A DNA stretch of 64,000 nt from Euryhalocaulis caribicus (lineage in GTDB: Bacteria > Pseudomonadota > Alphaproteobacteria > Caulobacterales > Maricaulaceae): assembly GCF_000412185.1 (NCBI RefSeq), contig NZ_ASJA01000011.1, forward strand, positions 49,245 through 113,244, read 5' to 3'. A program made the translations under genes and the position numbers. The notes under the pieces are model-generated. The model saw only the letters and a list, made by a program, of their open reading frames with translations. It was not told the DNA's origin and made no database searches. Of the stretch, positions 42,069-49,903 are shown in pieces (within the stretch, counting starts at the first letter, position 1; each line of letters opens with the position of its first letter).

Positions 42069-43427
42069 CTAGGCGGCGCATTGATTGGGCAAGTTATGTA
42101 ACGGAGACGGATCCTCGACGGCAGTTCGAAGGAACTGGTCAAGCGCAGCGCGTCTTGATCTCCGATCCAAAGCGTGAACCGTTTTCTGAAACTCGGAGCC
42201 ATCAAGAAGCGCTTCGATGTACCCAGAAATTGTGTCGGCCGCCATAATGAGTGCTGTGTCGAGCGAGTGGATGTACTTACTCGTGACTGTTCCCTTGGAG
42301 TGGCCGACCAATGCCGCGATCGTCACCTCCGTGAAGCCGAGATCATTCGCGACGCTGGCAAAGCTGTGCCGGAGAATGTGCGGTGTTATCCCGGCCAGCG
42401 GTGAGCCATCGAAAATCTGCTTCCAATGATTGGGGAAGCTGCCGAAGGCCTCGCCTCCGCGAGTTCCTGGATAGACGTAAGGGGAGAGCACGTCCTTCCG
42501 ACGTTGATCGAGGTAATCCACAACCGGAAGGCCGATGGCACGAGTGGATGCGCCTTCCTTGGAATCAGTGAGCCGCAGACAGCTTCCGTCAGTGTCCACC
42601 TCGGCCCACAGCAACCCAATGATTTCGCTTCGCCTGCAGCCCGTGAGGGCCAGCAGGCGAATGATTTCGACGGTTATGCTGTACTTGTCGTTCATTTGGG
42701 CTTCGCGGAGCATCTCTCCCAGCGTGCGGTATTCGTTTTCAGTAAGACGACGGTCGCGCACTTTGTCTTTCGGCTTGCGCACCCCGTGGGCCACATTGTG
42801 CTCTATGATCCCGGCGTTGATTGCATAGGTCAGGATAGCACCGAGCAGCGATATCGCCTTGGCCGCAGTGCCAGTGCCGCCCCGCAAGATCGACTTGCCG
42901 CGTAGCTTCTTGCTCTTCCGAACTGCGCGGGTTTTTCCTGCGATAATGTCATTCATCGCCTTCGTCACATCGGCTCGGGTCAAATCCTGGACACGCCGCT
43001 TCCCCAACAGAGGGATGATGTGCCCGTTGATGCGGCCGATGTCGGTCCCGATCGTTGACGCCTTCTTGGGCTGACCGCTCTTTCCAAGCACCAGGCCCGC
43101 ATTCATGTCCTCCACGTATCGCTCGCACAGTTCTTTGACGGTGATCGCATTTCGGTTGATCTGCTTCTCTTCGGCAGGGTTTTCGCCCTGCGCGACCTTG
43201 CCGAGTTGTATCCGCGCCTCCCGGCGCGCTGTTTCCGGCGTCCATATGCCATGTAGCCCGATCGTGTAGCGTCGTGACCGACCGGCCGCGCGATACTGGA
43301 TGACGTAGCTGCGCTTCCCTGATGCGAACACGCGCAGTCCAAACCCAGGTAACTCATCATCCCAAATGACGTAGTCCTTGGCCTTGGTTTTGGCGGCGTC
43401 GACCGTGCGCTTCGTGATCCGTGCCAT
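42069..43427 (-). CDS. int: Tyrosine recombinase (ICE integrase)
   Basis: The 452-aa protein has an N-terminal arm-binding DUF4102-type domain (ELPGFGLRVFASGKRSYVIQ), a core-binding domain (about 95-215) and a catalytic domain with Arg265 (TGCRRSE), His350-x-x-Arg353 (HILRHSF), His376 (LVGHSKG) and nucleophile Tyr385 (TSKYIHSLD). It lies directly beside the tRNA-Arg att site and is read away from it. It integrates the element into the 3' end of tRNA-Arg(CCG). Excision would need the RdfS-like protein at 10531-10803. A GGAGA ribosome-binding site precedes the ATG. Confidence 0.95.
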   Translation of the reverse strand: MARITKRTVDAAKTKAKDYVIWDDELPGFGLRVFASGKRSYVIQYRAAGRSRRYTIGLHGIWTPETARREARIQLGKVAQGENPAEEKQINRNAITVKELCERYVEDMNAGLVLGKSGQPKKASTIGTDIGRINGHIIPLLGKRRVQDLTRADVTKAMNDIIAGKTRAVRKSKKLRGKSILRGGTGTAAKAISLLGAILTYAINAGIIEHNVAHGVRKPKDKVRDRRLTENEYRTLGEMLREAQMNDKYSITVEIIRLLALTGCRRSEIIGLLWAEVDTDGSCLRLTDSKEGASTRAIGLPVVDYLDQRRKDVLSPYVYPGTRGGEAFGSFPNHWKQIFDGSPLAGITPHILRHSFASVANDLGFTEVTIAALVGHSKGTVTSKYIHSLDTALIMAADTISGYIEALLDGSEFQKTVHALDRRSRRAALDQFLRTAVEDPSPLHNLPNQCAA

Positions 43428-43456
43428 GTCGTTGTCTCCTTTCCGGGCTCGGACTT

Positions 43457-43489
43457 CGCGTAAGCGTCACGTAAGCACCACGTAAGCAC
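43457..43489. repeat. Three tandem 11-bp repeats between int and att
   Basis: CACGTAAGCAC occurs twice in tandem (43468-43478, 43479-43489), preceded by a degenerate unit CGCGTAAGCGT (43457-43467); GTAAGC recurs exactly every 11 bp. An 11-bp period puts the sites on one face of the helix. The array is 30-62 bp upstream of int and about 130-160 bp from att, suiting arm-type integrase or RdfS binding sites that also control the int promoter. Confidence 0.7.
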
Positions 43490-43618
43490 GCGGACGGAAA
43501 CCAGAGCGTAGGTTAGGATAGAAGCTTGCGGGAGGATGACCTGAAAATGCAATTAAAGTCAGGAGCTTAGCGTGCCACAGCGCATTCTATCGTGTTTTTC
43601 GGAAAGACAGACATATTT

Positions 43619-43664
43619 CCTCCGAAGGCAGAGGTCTCAGGTTCGAATCCTGATAGGCGCGCCA
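43619..43664 (+). other. attR/attL: Attachment site: displaced 3' part of tRNA-Arg(CCG)
   Basis: From the anticodon loop (CTCCGAA, 43620-43626; anticodon CCG at 43622-43624) the sequence continues through the 3' anticodon stem GGCAG, the variable loop, T-stem TCAGG, T-loop TTCGAAT, CCTGA, acceptor TAGGCGC, discriminator G and an encoded CCA ending at 43664. Upstream of 43619 there is no D-arm or GCGCCTA acceptor partner. So it is a 3' fragment left by integration, not a functional tRNA. The intact gene should be at the other element end. Host sequence begins at 43665. Confidence 0.85.
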
Positions 43665-43687
43665 TTTTCTCTTTCCCGATCCAGATT

Positions 43688-45787
43688 TTACGAGGCGGGC
43701 GGCGTGTCGGCCAGCTTGTCCGCGACCCGGTCGAGTATGACCGGGGCGTTCAGCAGGGCGAGCAGTTCGGGCTTTGACAGCGCCGCCTCGAAGGCGGGGG
43801 GCGTGTTGACGCGGTCGGCGCGGGCGCGGGCGATGGCCAGCGGGATATGGACGTCCGTCTCCAGCAACGGCCAGTGCGCATCGGGCAGGGCGCGGCGGCG
43901 TTCGCGCGCGGATCCGTCGGTCAGGAGGGTCTGGAAGGCGGGCGGCGCCAGTTCGTCCAGATTTTCCTGCTCGCGGCGGGAAGCCGCGAAGGCGGGCGGA
44001 ACGGCGTGTTCCTGCGGCGTCATCAACAGGCCGGCTTTGCGCGTCGCCCGGCCCAGCGCCTCCGACCCGATGAAATAGGAAAGCGGGGCGGCCAGGATCA
44101 GTCCGGCGACGGCCGGGGACAGCCAGGCGGCGAAGATGGGCGAGATGGCCAGCGCCAACGCAAACAGGACAATGCCCAGAATCGTCGCCAGCGCATGGCG
44201 GCGCAGCACGTCGATGAATGTGTAATTGCCCGCGCCCCGTTTTTGCGGCGACCAGCCGGAGTCCTGCCCGCTGAGGACGGAGATGACCGCCCAGGTCTGT
44301 TCCGCCATCAGGATGGGCGCGGCGAGGGCGGAGATCAGCGTCTCGCTGATCACGCCGGCGGCGGAGCGCCCGACGCCGACGCTGTTGCGCCATTTGGCGG
44401 ATGCGGCGGCGTAGATCATGCCGTAGAGCTTGGGCGCGAACAGGATGCCCATGGTGATGATGAACAGGTTGAGGGCGCGCGCCGGGTCGATGATCGGCCA
44501 GCTGGGGAACAGCATCGCGCTTTCGCCGAAATATTTCGGGATCAGGAAACTGTTCTGCAGCGACAGCGCCAGGCCGATCAGGATGAAGAGCAGCCATGCG
44601 GGGGAGGAAAGATAGGCCCAGATCCCCATGCCCAGATGCAGGCGATTGGTCCATTTCAGCCCGCGTCCGCGCGCCAGCACCGCCATGTGTTGCAGATTGC
44701 CCTGACACCAGCGCCGGTCGCGCGTGATCATGTCGATCATGGTGGGCGGGCCTTCCTCATAGGACCCGTTCAGGTCCGGATCGATGCGCACGCGCCAGCC
44801 CGCGCGGCGCAGCAGGGCCGCCTCCACGAAGTCATGGCTGAGGATATTGCCGCCGAACGGGGCGCGGCCCGGCATTTCCGGCAGGCCCGCCGCCTCGGCC
44901 AGCGCAAGCGTGCGGATGATGGCGTTATGGCCCCAGAAATTGCCCTCGCTCTGCGCCCACCAGGCGATGCCGCTGCCCAGCATCGGGCCATAGAGGGAGG
45001 AGGCGAATTGCTGCGCCCGGCCGAACAGGGTCTCGCCGCCGACCAGCTTGGGCACGGTCTGGATCAGGCCGATATCGGGCGCGGCCTCCATGCGGCGCGC
45101 CAGCTTCAGGATCGTGTCCGCCTCCATATAGCTGTCGGCGTCGAACACGATCATATAGTCGTAACGACCGCCCCAGCGGCTGACGAAGTCGTGGATATTG
45201 CCGGCCTTGCGCGCGCGATTGATGGTGCGGCGGCGGTAATAGACATTGTCCGCGCCGCGCTCCCGCAGCTTCAGGAACGCCGCTTCCTCTTCCAGCGCGA
45301 TTTCGGGATCTGTGGTGTCGCTGAGGATGAAACAGTCGAACGCGCCCGGCGCGTCTTTCAACGTCTCCGCGGTCGCGGCGACGGTCGCGAAGACCCGGCG
45401 CACCTCCTCGTTATAGATCGGGAAGGCGATGGCCGTGCGGCCCTTGATCGGAGATTCGTCCCGGTCCGCCTTGCGCCCGGCTCTCATGCCGGCCAGCGCG
45501 GCGGCGAGGCCGAACGTGGCGCTGGCGAAGGAAAAGGCGATCCAGCAGATATTGACCGCGAACAGCGCCAGCAGGATCCACTCCAGCGTCGTGACGCCCG
45601 CCACATCCAGCACCCGGTACATCTCCGCCGTGCCCCAGACGGACGTGGCGACCCCGGCCACGCCCACCGCCGCCTTGCGCCAGCGGCGCGAGGGCACCAG
45701 GCCATGCCGCTTGTCCGGCTTTTTCGCGAAGGACTGCGCCGGCATGGAAAGCGGCGCCTCGGGCGGCCGCGGGCTGTCGAGGGTCAC
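43688..45787 (-). CDS. mdoH: Glucans biosynthesis glucosyltransferase H
   Basis: The 699-aa product starts at GTG 45787, whose GTGA overlaps the mdoG stop; ATG 45745 is an alternative. It is a family 2 processive glycosyltransferase with about seven to eight membrane segments. Motifs include FIL-SDTTDPEIALEEE, the metal site FDADSYMEAD, HDFVEAALLRRAGW and RRWCQGNLQH (the QxxRW-like acceptor motif). It polymerises the beta-1,2 backbone of osmoregulated periplasmic glucans at the inner membrane. It partners MdoG. It is the first chromosomal gene beyond the att site. Confidence 0.95.
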   Translation of the reverse strand: MTLDSPRPPEAPLSMPAQSFAKKPDKRHGLVPSRRWRKAAVGVAGVATSVWGTAEMYRVLDVAGVTTLEWILLALFAVNICWIAFSFASATFGLAAALAGMRAGRKADRDESPIKGRTAIAFPIYNEEVRRVFATVAATAETLKDAPGAFDCFILSDTTDPEIALEEEAAFLKLRERGADNVYYRRRTINRARKAGNIHDFVSRWGGRYDYMIVFDADSYMEADTILKLARRMEAAPDIGLIQTVPKLVGGETLFGRAQQFASSLYGPMLGSGIAWWAQSEGNFWGHNAIIRTLALAEAAGLPEMPGRAPFGGNILSHDFVEAALLRRAGWRVRIDPDLNGSYEEGPPTMIDMITRDRRWCQGNLQHMAVLARGRGLKWTNRLHLGMGIWAYLSSPAWLLFILIGLALSLQNSFLIPKYFGESAMLFPSWPIIDPARALNLFIITMGILFAPKLYGMIYAAASAKWRNSVGVGRSAAGVISETLISALAAPILMAEQTWAVISVLSGQDSGWSPQKRGAGNYTFIDVLRRHALATILGIVLFALALAISPIFAAWLSPAVAGLILAAPLSYFIGSEALGRATRKAGLLMTPQEHAVPPAFAASRREQENLDELAPPAFQTLLTDGSARERRRALPDAHWPLLETDVHIPLAIARARADRVNTPPAFEAALSKPELLALLNAPVILDRVADKLADTPPAS

Positions 45788-47454
45788 CGCGGCGTCCACC
45801 GGTAGAGCCAGGTTTCGCTGGCCGGTTGTCCGGCGCGGGTCAGCTGGGCGCGAAGCTCGGCGCTCTGCACGCCTTCGGGCTTGTGCTGGAAGGTCAGGCG
45901 CAGGCCGCCGGTTTCGCGGTTGCGGACGATCTGCTTGTTCAGGATTTCGCCGGTGGAGGCGGAAACCTCGGCGGCCATGGCTTCGGGCGCCGGCCAGTCC
46001 TGGCTCTGGAAATCGATCACGAACAGGCGGTTTTTCGAGTCCGGGACCATCCCGGCCCGCGTGTCCGAAATTTTCGGGACGGACGGATGCATCGGCGCTT
46101 CCAGCCCCCAATACATGCGATAGCCGAAGCGCGCGGCCTTGCCCTTTTCCAGCGGCGTGGAGGGCTGCCAGAAAGCCACGATATTGTCGTTATATTCGTT
46201 GCTGGTCGGAATCTCGATCAGGGTCAGGGCGCCGTCGCCCCACTGGCCCTTGGGCGCGACCCAGACGCTGGGCCGGTGATGATAATCGGCCTCAAGGTCC
46301 TGATAGGCGGCGAACTGGCGCTGGCGCTGCATCAGGCCGAAGCCAAGCGGGGCCTGGCGCGCAAAGACGGAAACCTGAAGCTCCCGCGGATTGATCAGGG
46401 GGCGCCAGACGGATTCGCCGTTATGCAGGCGCACCATCAGCCCGTCGGAATCATGCACTTCCGGCCGGTAATCCTGCCGCCCGTCCGCCGGGTCGTGCGG
46501 GGCGAAATCGAACATCGAGGTGATCGGCGCGATGCCGAAATCGGCAATGCCGCGGCGAGGAAACAGCACCATGTCGACATCCACCACCGTCTGGCCGCCC
46601 GGCTCCACGGTGAAGCGGTAGGCGCCGGAAAGGCTGGGGCCGTCCAGAAGGGCGTAGATAATAATGGCCGAGGCGCCGGGCTGGGGCTTGAGGATCCAGA
46701 ATTCGCGGAAGGCCGGGAATTCCTCGCCGCTGGTGGAGGCGGTGGAGACCGCGATGCCGCGCGCCGACGCGCCATAATGGGTGCCCGCCGCCAGCACCCG
46801 GAAGAAGCTGGCGCCGCGGAAATTGATCAAATCGTCGAACTTGCCGGCCGCGTTCAGCGGCGTGGTGACGCGAAAGCCCGCAAAGCCCAGGGCCTGACGG
46901 TCTTCCTCGGTGATGGGCAGGTCGAAGAAATTGAAATCCTCCGGCCGGAACGGGCGCGGGGCGGCTTCGCCGTTTTCAACCAGATTGATCTTGATCGGGT
47001 TCTTGAACAGGAAGCCCTGCGGGTCGTACTGGATCTGGAACTGGCTGGCGCCATTGGCCCAGTCGGCGGCTTCGCGCCGGTATTCGATCCGGCGATAGGC
47101 GTCATAGTTCAGCTCCGTCACCGATCCGGGCAGGCTGGATTCCGGGGCTTCATAGGAGGTTTCGGCAAGAATGCGCGCTTTCTCCACCACCACGCTGAAC
47201 GCCATTTGCGGCTCCGGCGCGGCGGGAACGGGCCGCGCCCAGTTCAGCACCACATCGTCGACAGGCGTATTTTCCGGCGCGGCTGTCTCTTCCTCCGCAG
47301 GGACGGGCTGAACGGGGGCGGGTTCCGGCGCGGCCTGTTCCGGCGGCGCCGCGTCCGTGGACGTGTTGCGCTGATGGGTCACCATCACCCCGGCAAGGAC
47401 AAGGCCGGCGAAGAGAACGGCCAGAACGACCGAATATATAATTTTCTGGTTCAT
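45784..47454 (-). CDS. mdoG: Glucan biosynthesis protein G/D (periplasmic)
   Basis: The 556-aa protein has an N-terminal membrane anchor or signal (IIYSVVLAVLFAGLVLAGVM, residues 5-24) and an Ala/Pro/Glu-rich linker. The MdoG beta-sandwich domain starts near residue 85: YDAYRRIEYRREAADWANGA and the GFRVTTPLNAAGKFDDLINF, GASFFRVLAAGTHYGASARG segments are typical. It branches or modifies periplasmic glucan made by MdoH. The usual E. coli-like length is ~510 aa; the extra residues are the linker. It overlaps mdoH by 4 nt. Confidence 0.95.
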   Translation of the reverse strand: MNQKIIYSVVLAVLFAGLVLAGVMVTHQRNTSTDAAPPEQAAPEPAPVQPVPAEEETAAPENTPVDDVVLNWARPVPAAPEPQMAFSVVVEKARILAETSYEAPESSLPGSVTELNYDAYRRIEYRREAADWANGASQFQIQYDPQGFLFKNPIKINLVENGEAAPRPFRPEDFNFFDLPITEEDRQALGFAGFRVTTPLNAAGKFDDLINFRGASFFRVLAAGTHYGASARGIAVSTASTSGEEFPAFREFWILKPQPGASAIIIYALLDGPSLSGAYRFTVEPGGQTVVDVDMVLFPRRGIADFGIAPITSMFDFAPHDPADGRQDYRPEVHDSDGLMVRLHNGESVWRPLINPRELQVSVFARQAPLGFGLMQRQRQFAAYQDLEADYHHRPSVWVAPKGQWGDGALTLIEIPTSNEYNDNIVAFWQPSTPLEKGKAARFGYRMYWGLEAPMHPSVPKISDTRAGMVPDSKNRLFVIDFQSQDWPAPEAMAAEVSASTGEILNKQIVRNRETGGLRLTFQHKPEGVQSAELRAQLTRAGQPASETWLYRWTPR

Positions 47455-47750
47455 CTATCGGCCTTGCCGAGTCTGCCTGACGCACGCATCAATCGCGGCG
47501 TCATGTTGCGCCGCAGCATATATGTGTATGGACGCAAGCTGCGGCAACAACAAGGCGATCTTTCGCGCGCTCGTGTTGATACGCCGGCGGCCCGCCGGAA
47601 ATATTCGCGCTTGCAGCATGATCTGTCCCTCACGGCCCGCAGCGTGGATCAGGTTTGACGCCCTGACCCTGCCCGGCGCAGATGAATAGACAAATAAGAC
47701 GAGAGTTTGAACCGCGCGGGGCCGGAAACAGGATCGCCTACGCGCGGCTT
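47455..47750. other. Intergenic region upstream of mdoG (296 bp)
   Basis: No supported gene. It should hold the mdoG promoter and the end of the dioxygenase transcript. A GCCGGCGG/CCGCCGGC-type hairpin lies near 47583-47598. A stretch on the minus strand at 47610-47665 weakly recalls the 3' half of a TPP aptamer but lacks the other half. Confidence 0.35.
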
Positions 47751-48413
47751 TCAGTCGTCGCCCCACATGCGCAGAAGATTGGCCTTGGTCTTGAGCACCT
47801 TCAGAAGCGCATCGTTCGCGCCTTCGATATTGCGCAGCTGCTGAACGGTCTGGCTCAGGTCAAACAGCATCTCACGCTGTTCCGCGCTGCGCACCAGGCT
47901 GCGCACCCATCCCACCGCCGCCAGCCGCGCGCCGGAGGTTACCTCCGCCACATGATGCAGGCGCTGGGTGGGGTAAAGCACGGCCTGCCCGGCCTGCAGC
48001 TTGATATCGGCCTCGCCCTCCGGGCTTTCGATGACCAGCTCGCCGCCCTCATAGTCCTCCGGCGGATTGAGGAAGAGGGTGAAGGAGAGATCGGTGCGCG
48101 CGCCGGCCATCATCGCATCGTCGATATGCGTCCCATAGGCCATGCCGGCCTCATAGCGGCTGAACACGGTGCGGACGATCCGCTTGGGCTGGGCGGCGGC
48201 CTTGAAGACTTCGTGCTTCATCAGCGCGGCCTCGACGATGCGCTTCAGCCCGTCCGAACGCGCCCCGGCCCTGGTCTGGAGGTTGTTCTTCACCGGTTTG
48301 GCGGCCCAGCCGGCGGTCGCCTTGCCGGACTGGAACCCCTCGCGCGTGGAGAGTGTGTCGCGAAGCGTTTTCAGCTCGGCGTCGGAAAGGATGCTGTCGA
48401 GTATCAGGATCAT
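47751..48413 (-). CDS. PKHD-type Fe(II)/2-oxoglutarate dioxygenase
   Basis: From ATG 48413 (MILILDSILSDAELKTLRDT) the product is 220 aa, the usual size of the YbiX/PKHD-type hydroxylases. The iron ligands are His-x-Asp in YGTHIDDAMM and a distal His in RLHHVAEVTSG; the 2OG-binding Arg is in GWVRSLVRS. It hydroxylates an unknown protein or small molecule and often accompanies TonB-dependent iron uptake, although no receptor is nearby here. Long upstream extensions on this strand are antisense to the next gene and are not used. Confidence 0.9.
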   Translation of the reverse strand: MILILDSILSDAELKTLRDTLSTREGFQSGKATAGWAAKPVKNNLQTRAGARSDGLKRIVEAALMKHEVFKAAAQPKRIVRTVFSRYEAGMAYGTHIDDAMMAGARTDLSFTLFLNPPEDYEGGELVIESPEGEADIKLQAGQAVLYPTQRLHHVAEVTSGARLAAVGWVRSLVRSAEQREMLFDLSQTVQQLRNIEGANDALLKVLKTKANLLRMWGDD

Positions 48414-48497
48414 GTTGCGAATGATTTGCAGGTGCGCTAGGCCTCGCAGTCTGGCGCCGCGCGGCCCGAATGCAATCATATCGAAGGAAATTTTCTC

Positions 48498-49400
48498 ATG
48501 CCCATTCGCAAGAAGACCCGTCTGTGGACCTCCATCGGCGCTGCGGCCCTGCTGGCCGGCGGCGTCAGCGCCTGCGGCGACAGCGGCGAGAACGCCGCCC
48601 CCGCCGAACCGGCGGCCACCGAAACCCCGGCCGACGCCGCGCCGGCGCAGGATACCGCGCCCGCCGAAGCCGAGACCTCTTCCGTCGTTGGCGAAGGCGA
48701 GGGTGAAGGAGAAGGCGAGGGCGAAGGCGGCTCCGGCGGCGAGTTCGGCATCGACCCGCAGGCCGCGGCCACCGATCCGGTGGTCTTCCTGACCGCCATC
48801 GACGTGATGCGCGCCCATTATTACGCCGCCATCGACGCGCTGGAGGCGGGCGACCGCGGCGCGACGGCGGAGCTGCTGGCTCACCCGATTTCCGAAATCT
48901 ATCTGGATTTCGAGCCGGTGCTGCAGGAAGCGGGCGGCCCGGACATGTACGAGACGCTGAACGGCGCGGCGATGCTGCATTTCGACGGCGCGGAGGACGC
49001 GGAAATCCGCACCGCGATCGACGATATCCTGGCTCAGCTCGACGAGGCGGCGGCCGTGGCGCCGGAAGGCGAGGCGACCCAGGCCGCCGTGGAAGGCGAG
49101 ATCCTTGGCGATCTGATCGAGCGCGCGGCCCTGCAATATCAACTGGCGCTCAACAGCGCCGAAGACAGCCACGCCTATCTGGACGGCTATGGCCTGTTCA
49201 AGGCCGCTGAAAAGCGCGGTGAAACCGCCCTGCCCGCCATCGAGAGCGCGGACGCCGAGGCGCTGACCACGTTCGAGAGCGCGCTGTCCCTGCTGGGACA
49301 GGCTTACCCGAACGGCCAGCGCCCGGACACGCCGCCGGTTCCGGCGGCGGACGTGATGTCGGCGAGCGAGGCGGCCACGGAGGCGGCGGCCAGCCTGTAA
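48498..49400 (+). CDS. Secreted lipoprotein-like acidic protein with Gly-Glu repeat
   Basis: The 300-aa protein has a signal sequence and lipobox-like end (ALLAGGVSACGDSGE; Cys26). An Ala/Pro/Glu-rich linker and a GEGEGEGEGEG run at about 65-77 follow. The helical domain starts near 90 (PVVFLTAIDVMRAHYYAAID) and has a YLDFEPVLQEAGG segment. It is probably an outer-membrane or periplasmic lipoprotein. The fold suggests a helical sensor of unknown function; I do not recognise a named family. Confidence 0.75.
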   Translation: MPIRKKTRLWTSIGAAALLAGGVSACGDSGENAAPAEPAATETPADAAPAQDTAPAEAETSSVVGEGEGEGEGEGEGGSGGEFGIDPQAAATDPVVFLTAIDVMRAHYYAAIDALEAGDRGATAELLAHPISEIYLDFEPVLQEAGGPDMYETLNGAAMLHFDGAEDAEIRTAIDDILAQLDEAAAVAPEGEATQAAVEGEILGDLIERAALQYQLALNSAEDSHAYLDGYGLFKAAEKRGETALPAIESADAEALTTFESALSLLGQAYPNGQRPDTPPVPAADVMSASEAATEAAASL

Positions 49401-49424
49401 AGGCAAAGCCCGAACGCCAAAGAA

Positions 49425-49456
49425 AAAGGCCGGAGCGGATCGCCGCTCCGGCCTTT
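49425..49456. terminator. Strong bidirectional terminator
   Basis: AAAGGCCGGAGCGG (49425-49438), loop ATCG, CCGCTCCGGCCTTT (49443-49456): a 14-bp perfect stem flanked by A and T runs, between the convergent lipoprotein and trxA genes. It can end transcription from both directions. Confidence 0.9.
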
Positions 49457-49485
49457 ATTCTGTCTGGCGGCTCGCGCGCTCCGGT

Positions 49486-49824
49486 TCAGGCGCTGGCGTT
49501 GGCCGCGACGGTTTCCTCGATCCACTCGCTGATCTTGGATTTGGGCATGGCGCCAACCTTAGTGCCGGCGACCTGGCCGTTCTGGAACAGCATCAGTGTG
49601 GGGATGCCGCGCACGCCGTACTTGGTCGGCACGCCCGGATTGTCATCAATGTTCACCTTGGCGACGGTGACCTTGCCATCCATTTCGTTGGCGATGTCCT
49701 CAAGGGCCGGGCCGATCTGTTTGCACGGGCCGCACCATTCCGCCCAGAAATCCACCAGCACCGGGCCGGAGGACTCCAGAACGTCGGACTGGAAGGAATC
49801 GTCGGTCACATTCTTGGTCGCCAT
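49486..49824 (-). CDS. trxA: Thioredoxin
   Basis: The 112-aa protein has the active site WCGPC in [14 protein letters not shown], the cis-Pro region [12 protein letters not shown] and a typical start [20 protein letters not shown]. It is the cytoplasmic thioredoxin that reduces disulfides. It begins 80 bp downstream of the addA stop on the same strand and may be read with addAB, as is common in this class of bacteria. Confidence 0.97.
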   Translation of the reverse strand: MATKNVTDDSFQSDVLESSGPVLVDFWAEWCGPCKQIGPALEDIANEMDGKVTVAKVNIDDNPGVPTKYGVRGIPTLMLFQNGQVAGTKVGAMPKSKISEWIEETVAANASA

Positions 49825-49903
49825 TGCGAACCTCCTTGTTCAAATTCTTTGGCCGCAGACCGCCGCGGCGTGGGCAGACAGGTATGTATGCCCTTTCACC
49901 CCG

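Noticed and set aside
43457..43489. Tandem 11-bp repeats as a CRISPR array
   Set aside because: Repeats are adjacent, without spacers, and no cas genes are present.
43561..43664. Complete tRNA gene
   Set aside because: Only the part from the anticodon loop to the 3' end fits; no D-arm or matching 5' acceptor strand precedes it.
43847..45805. Long open frame on the + strand opposite mdoH
   Set aside because: High GC gives open antisense frames; composition is repetitive (Gly, Gln, Arg, His) and MdoH motifs are clear on the other strand.
47600..47690. Minus-strand stretch with AAACCTGATC followed by GAGGGA, recalling the 3' half of a TPP riboswitch
   Set aside because: No CUGAGA half is found upstream on the same strand, and the downstream gene is mdoG, which has no link to thiamine.
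47455..47766. Minus-strand frame between mdoG and the dioxygenase
   Set aside because: Arg-rich composition with no homologue-like pattern; it would overlap the dioxygenase end.
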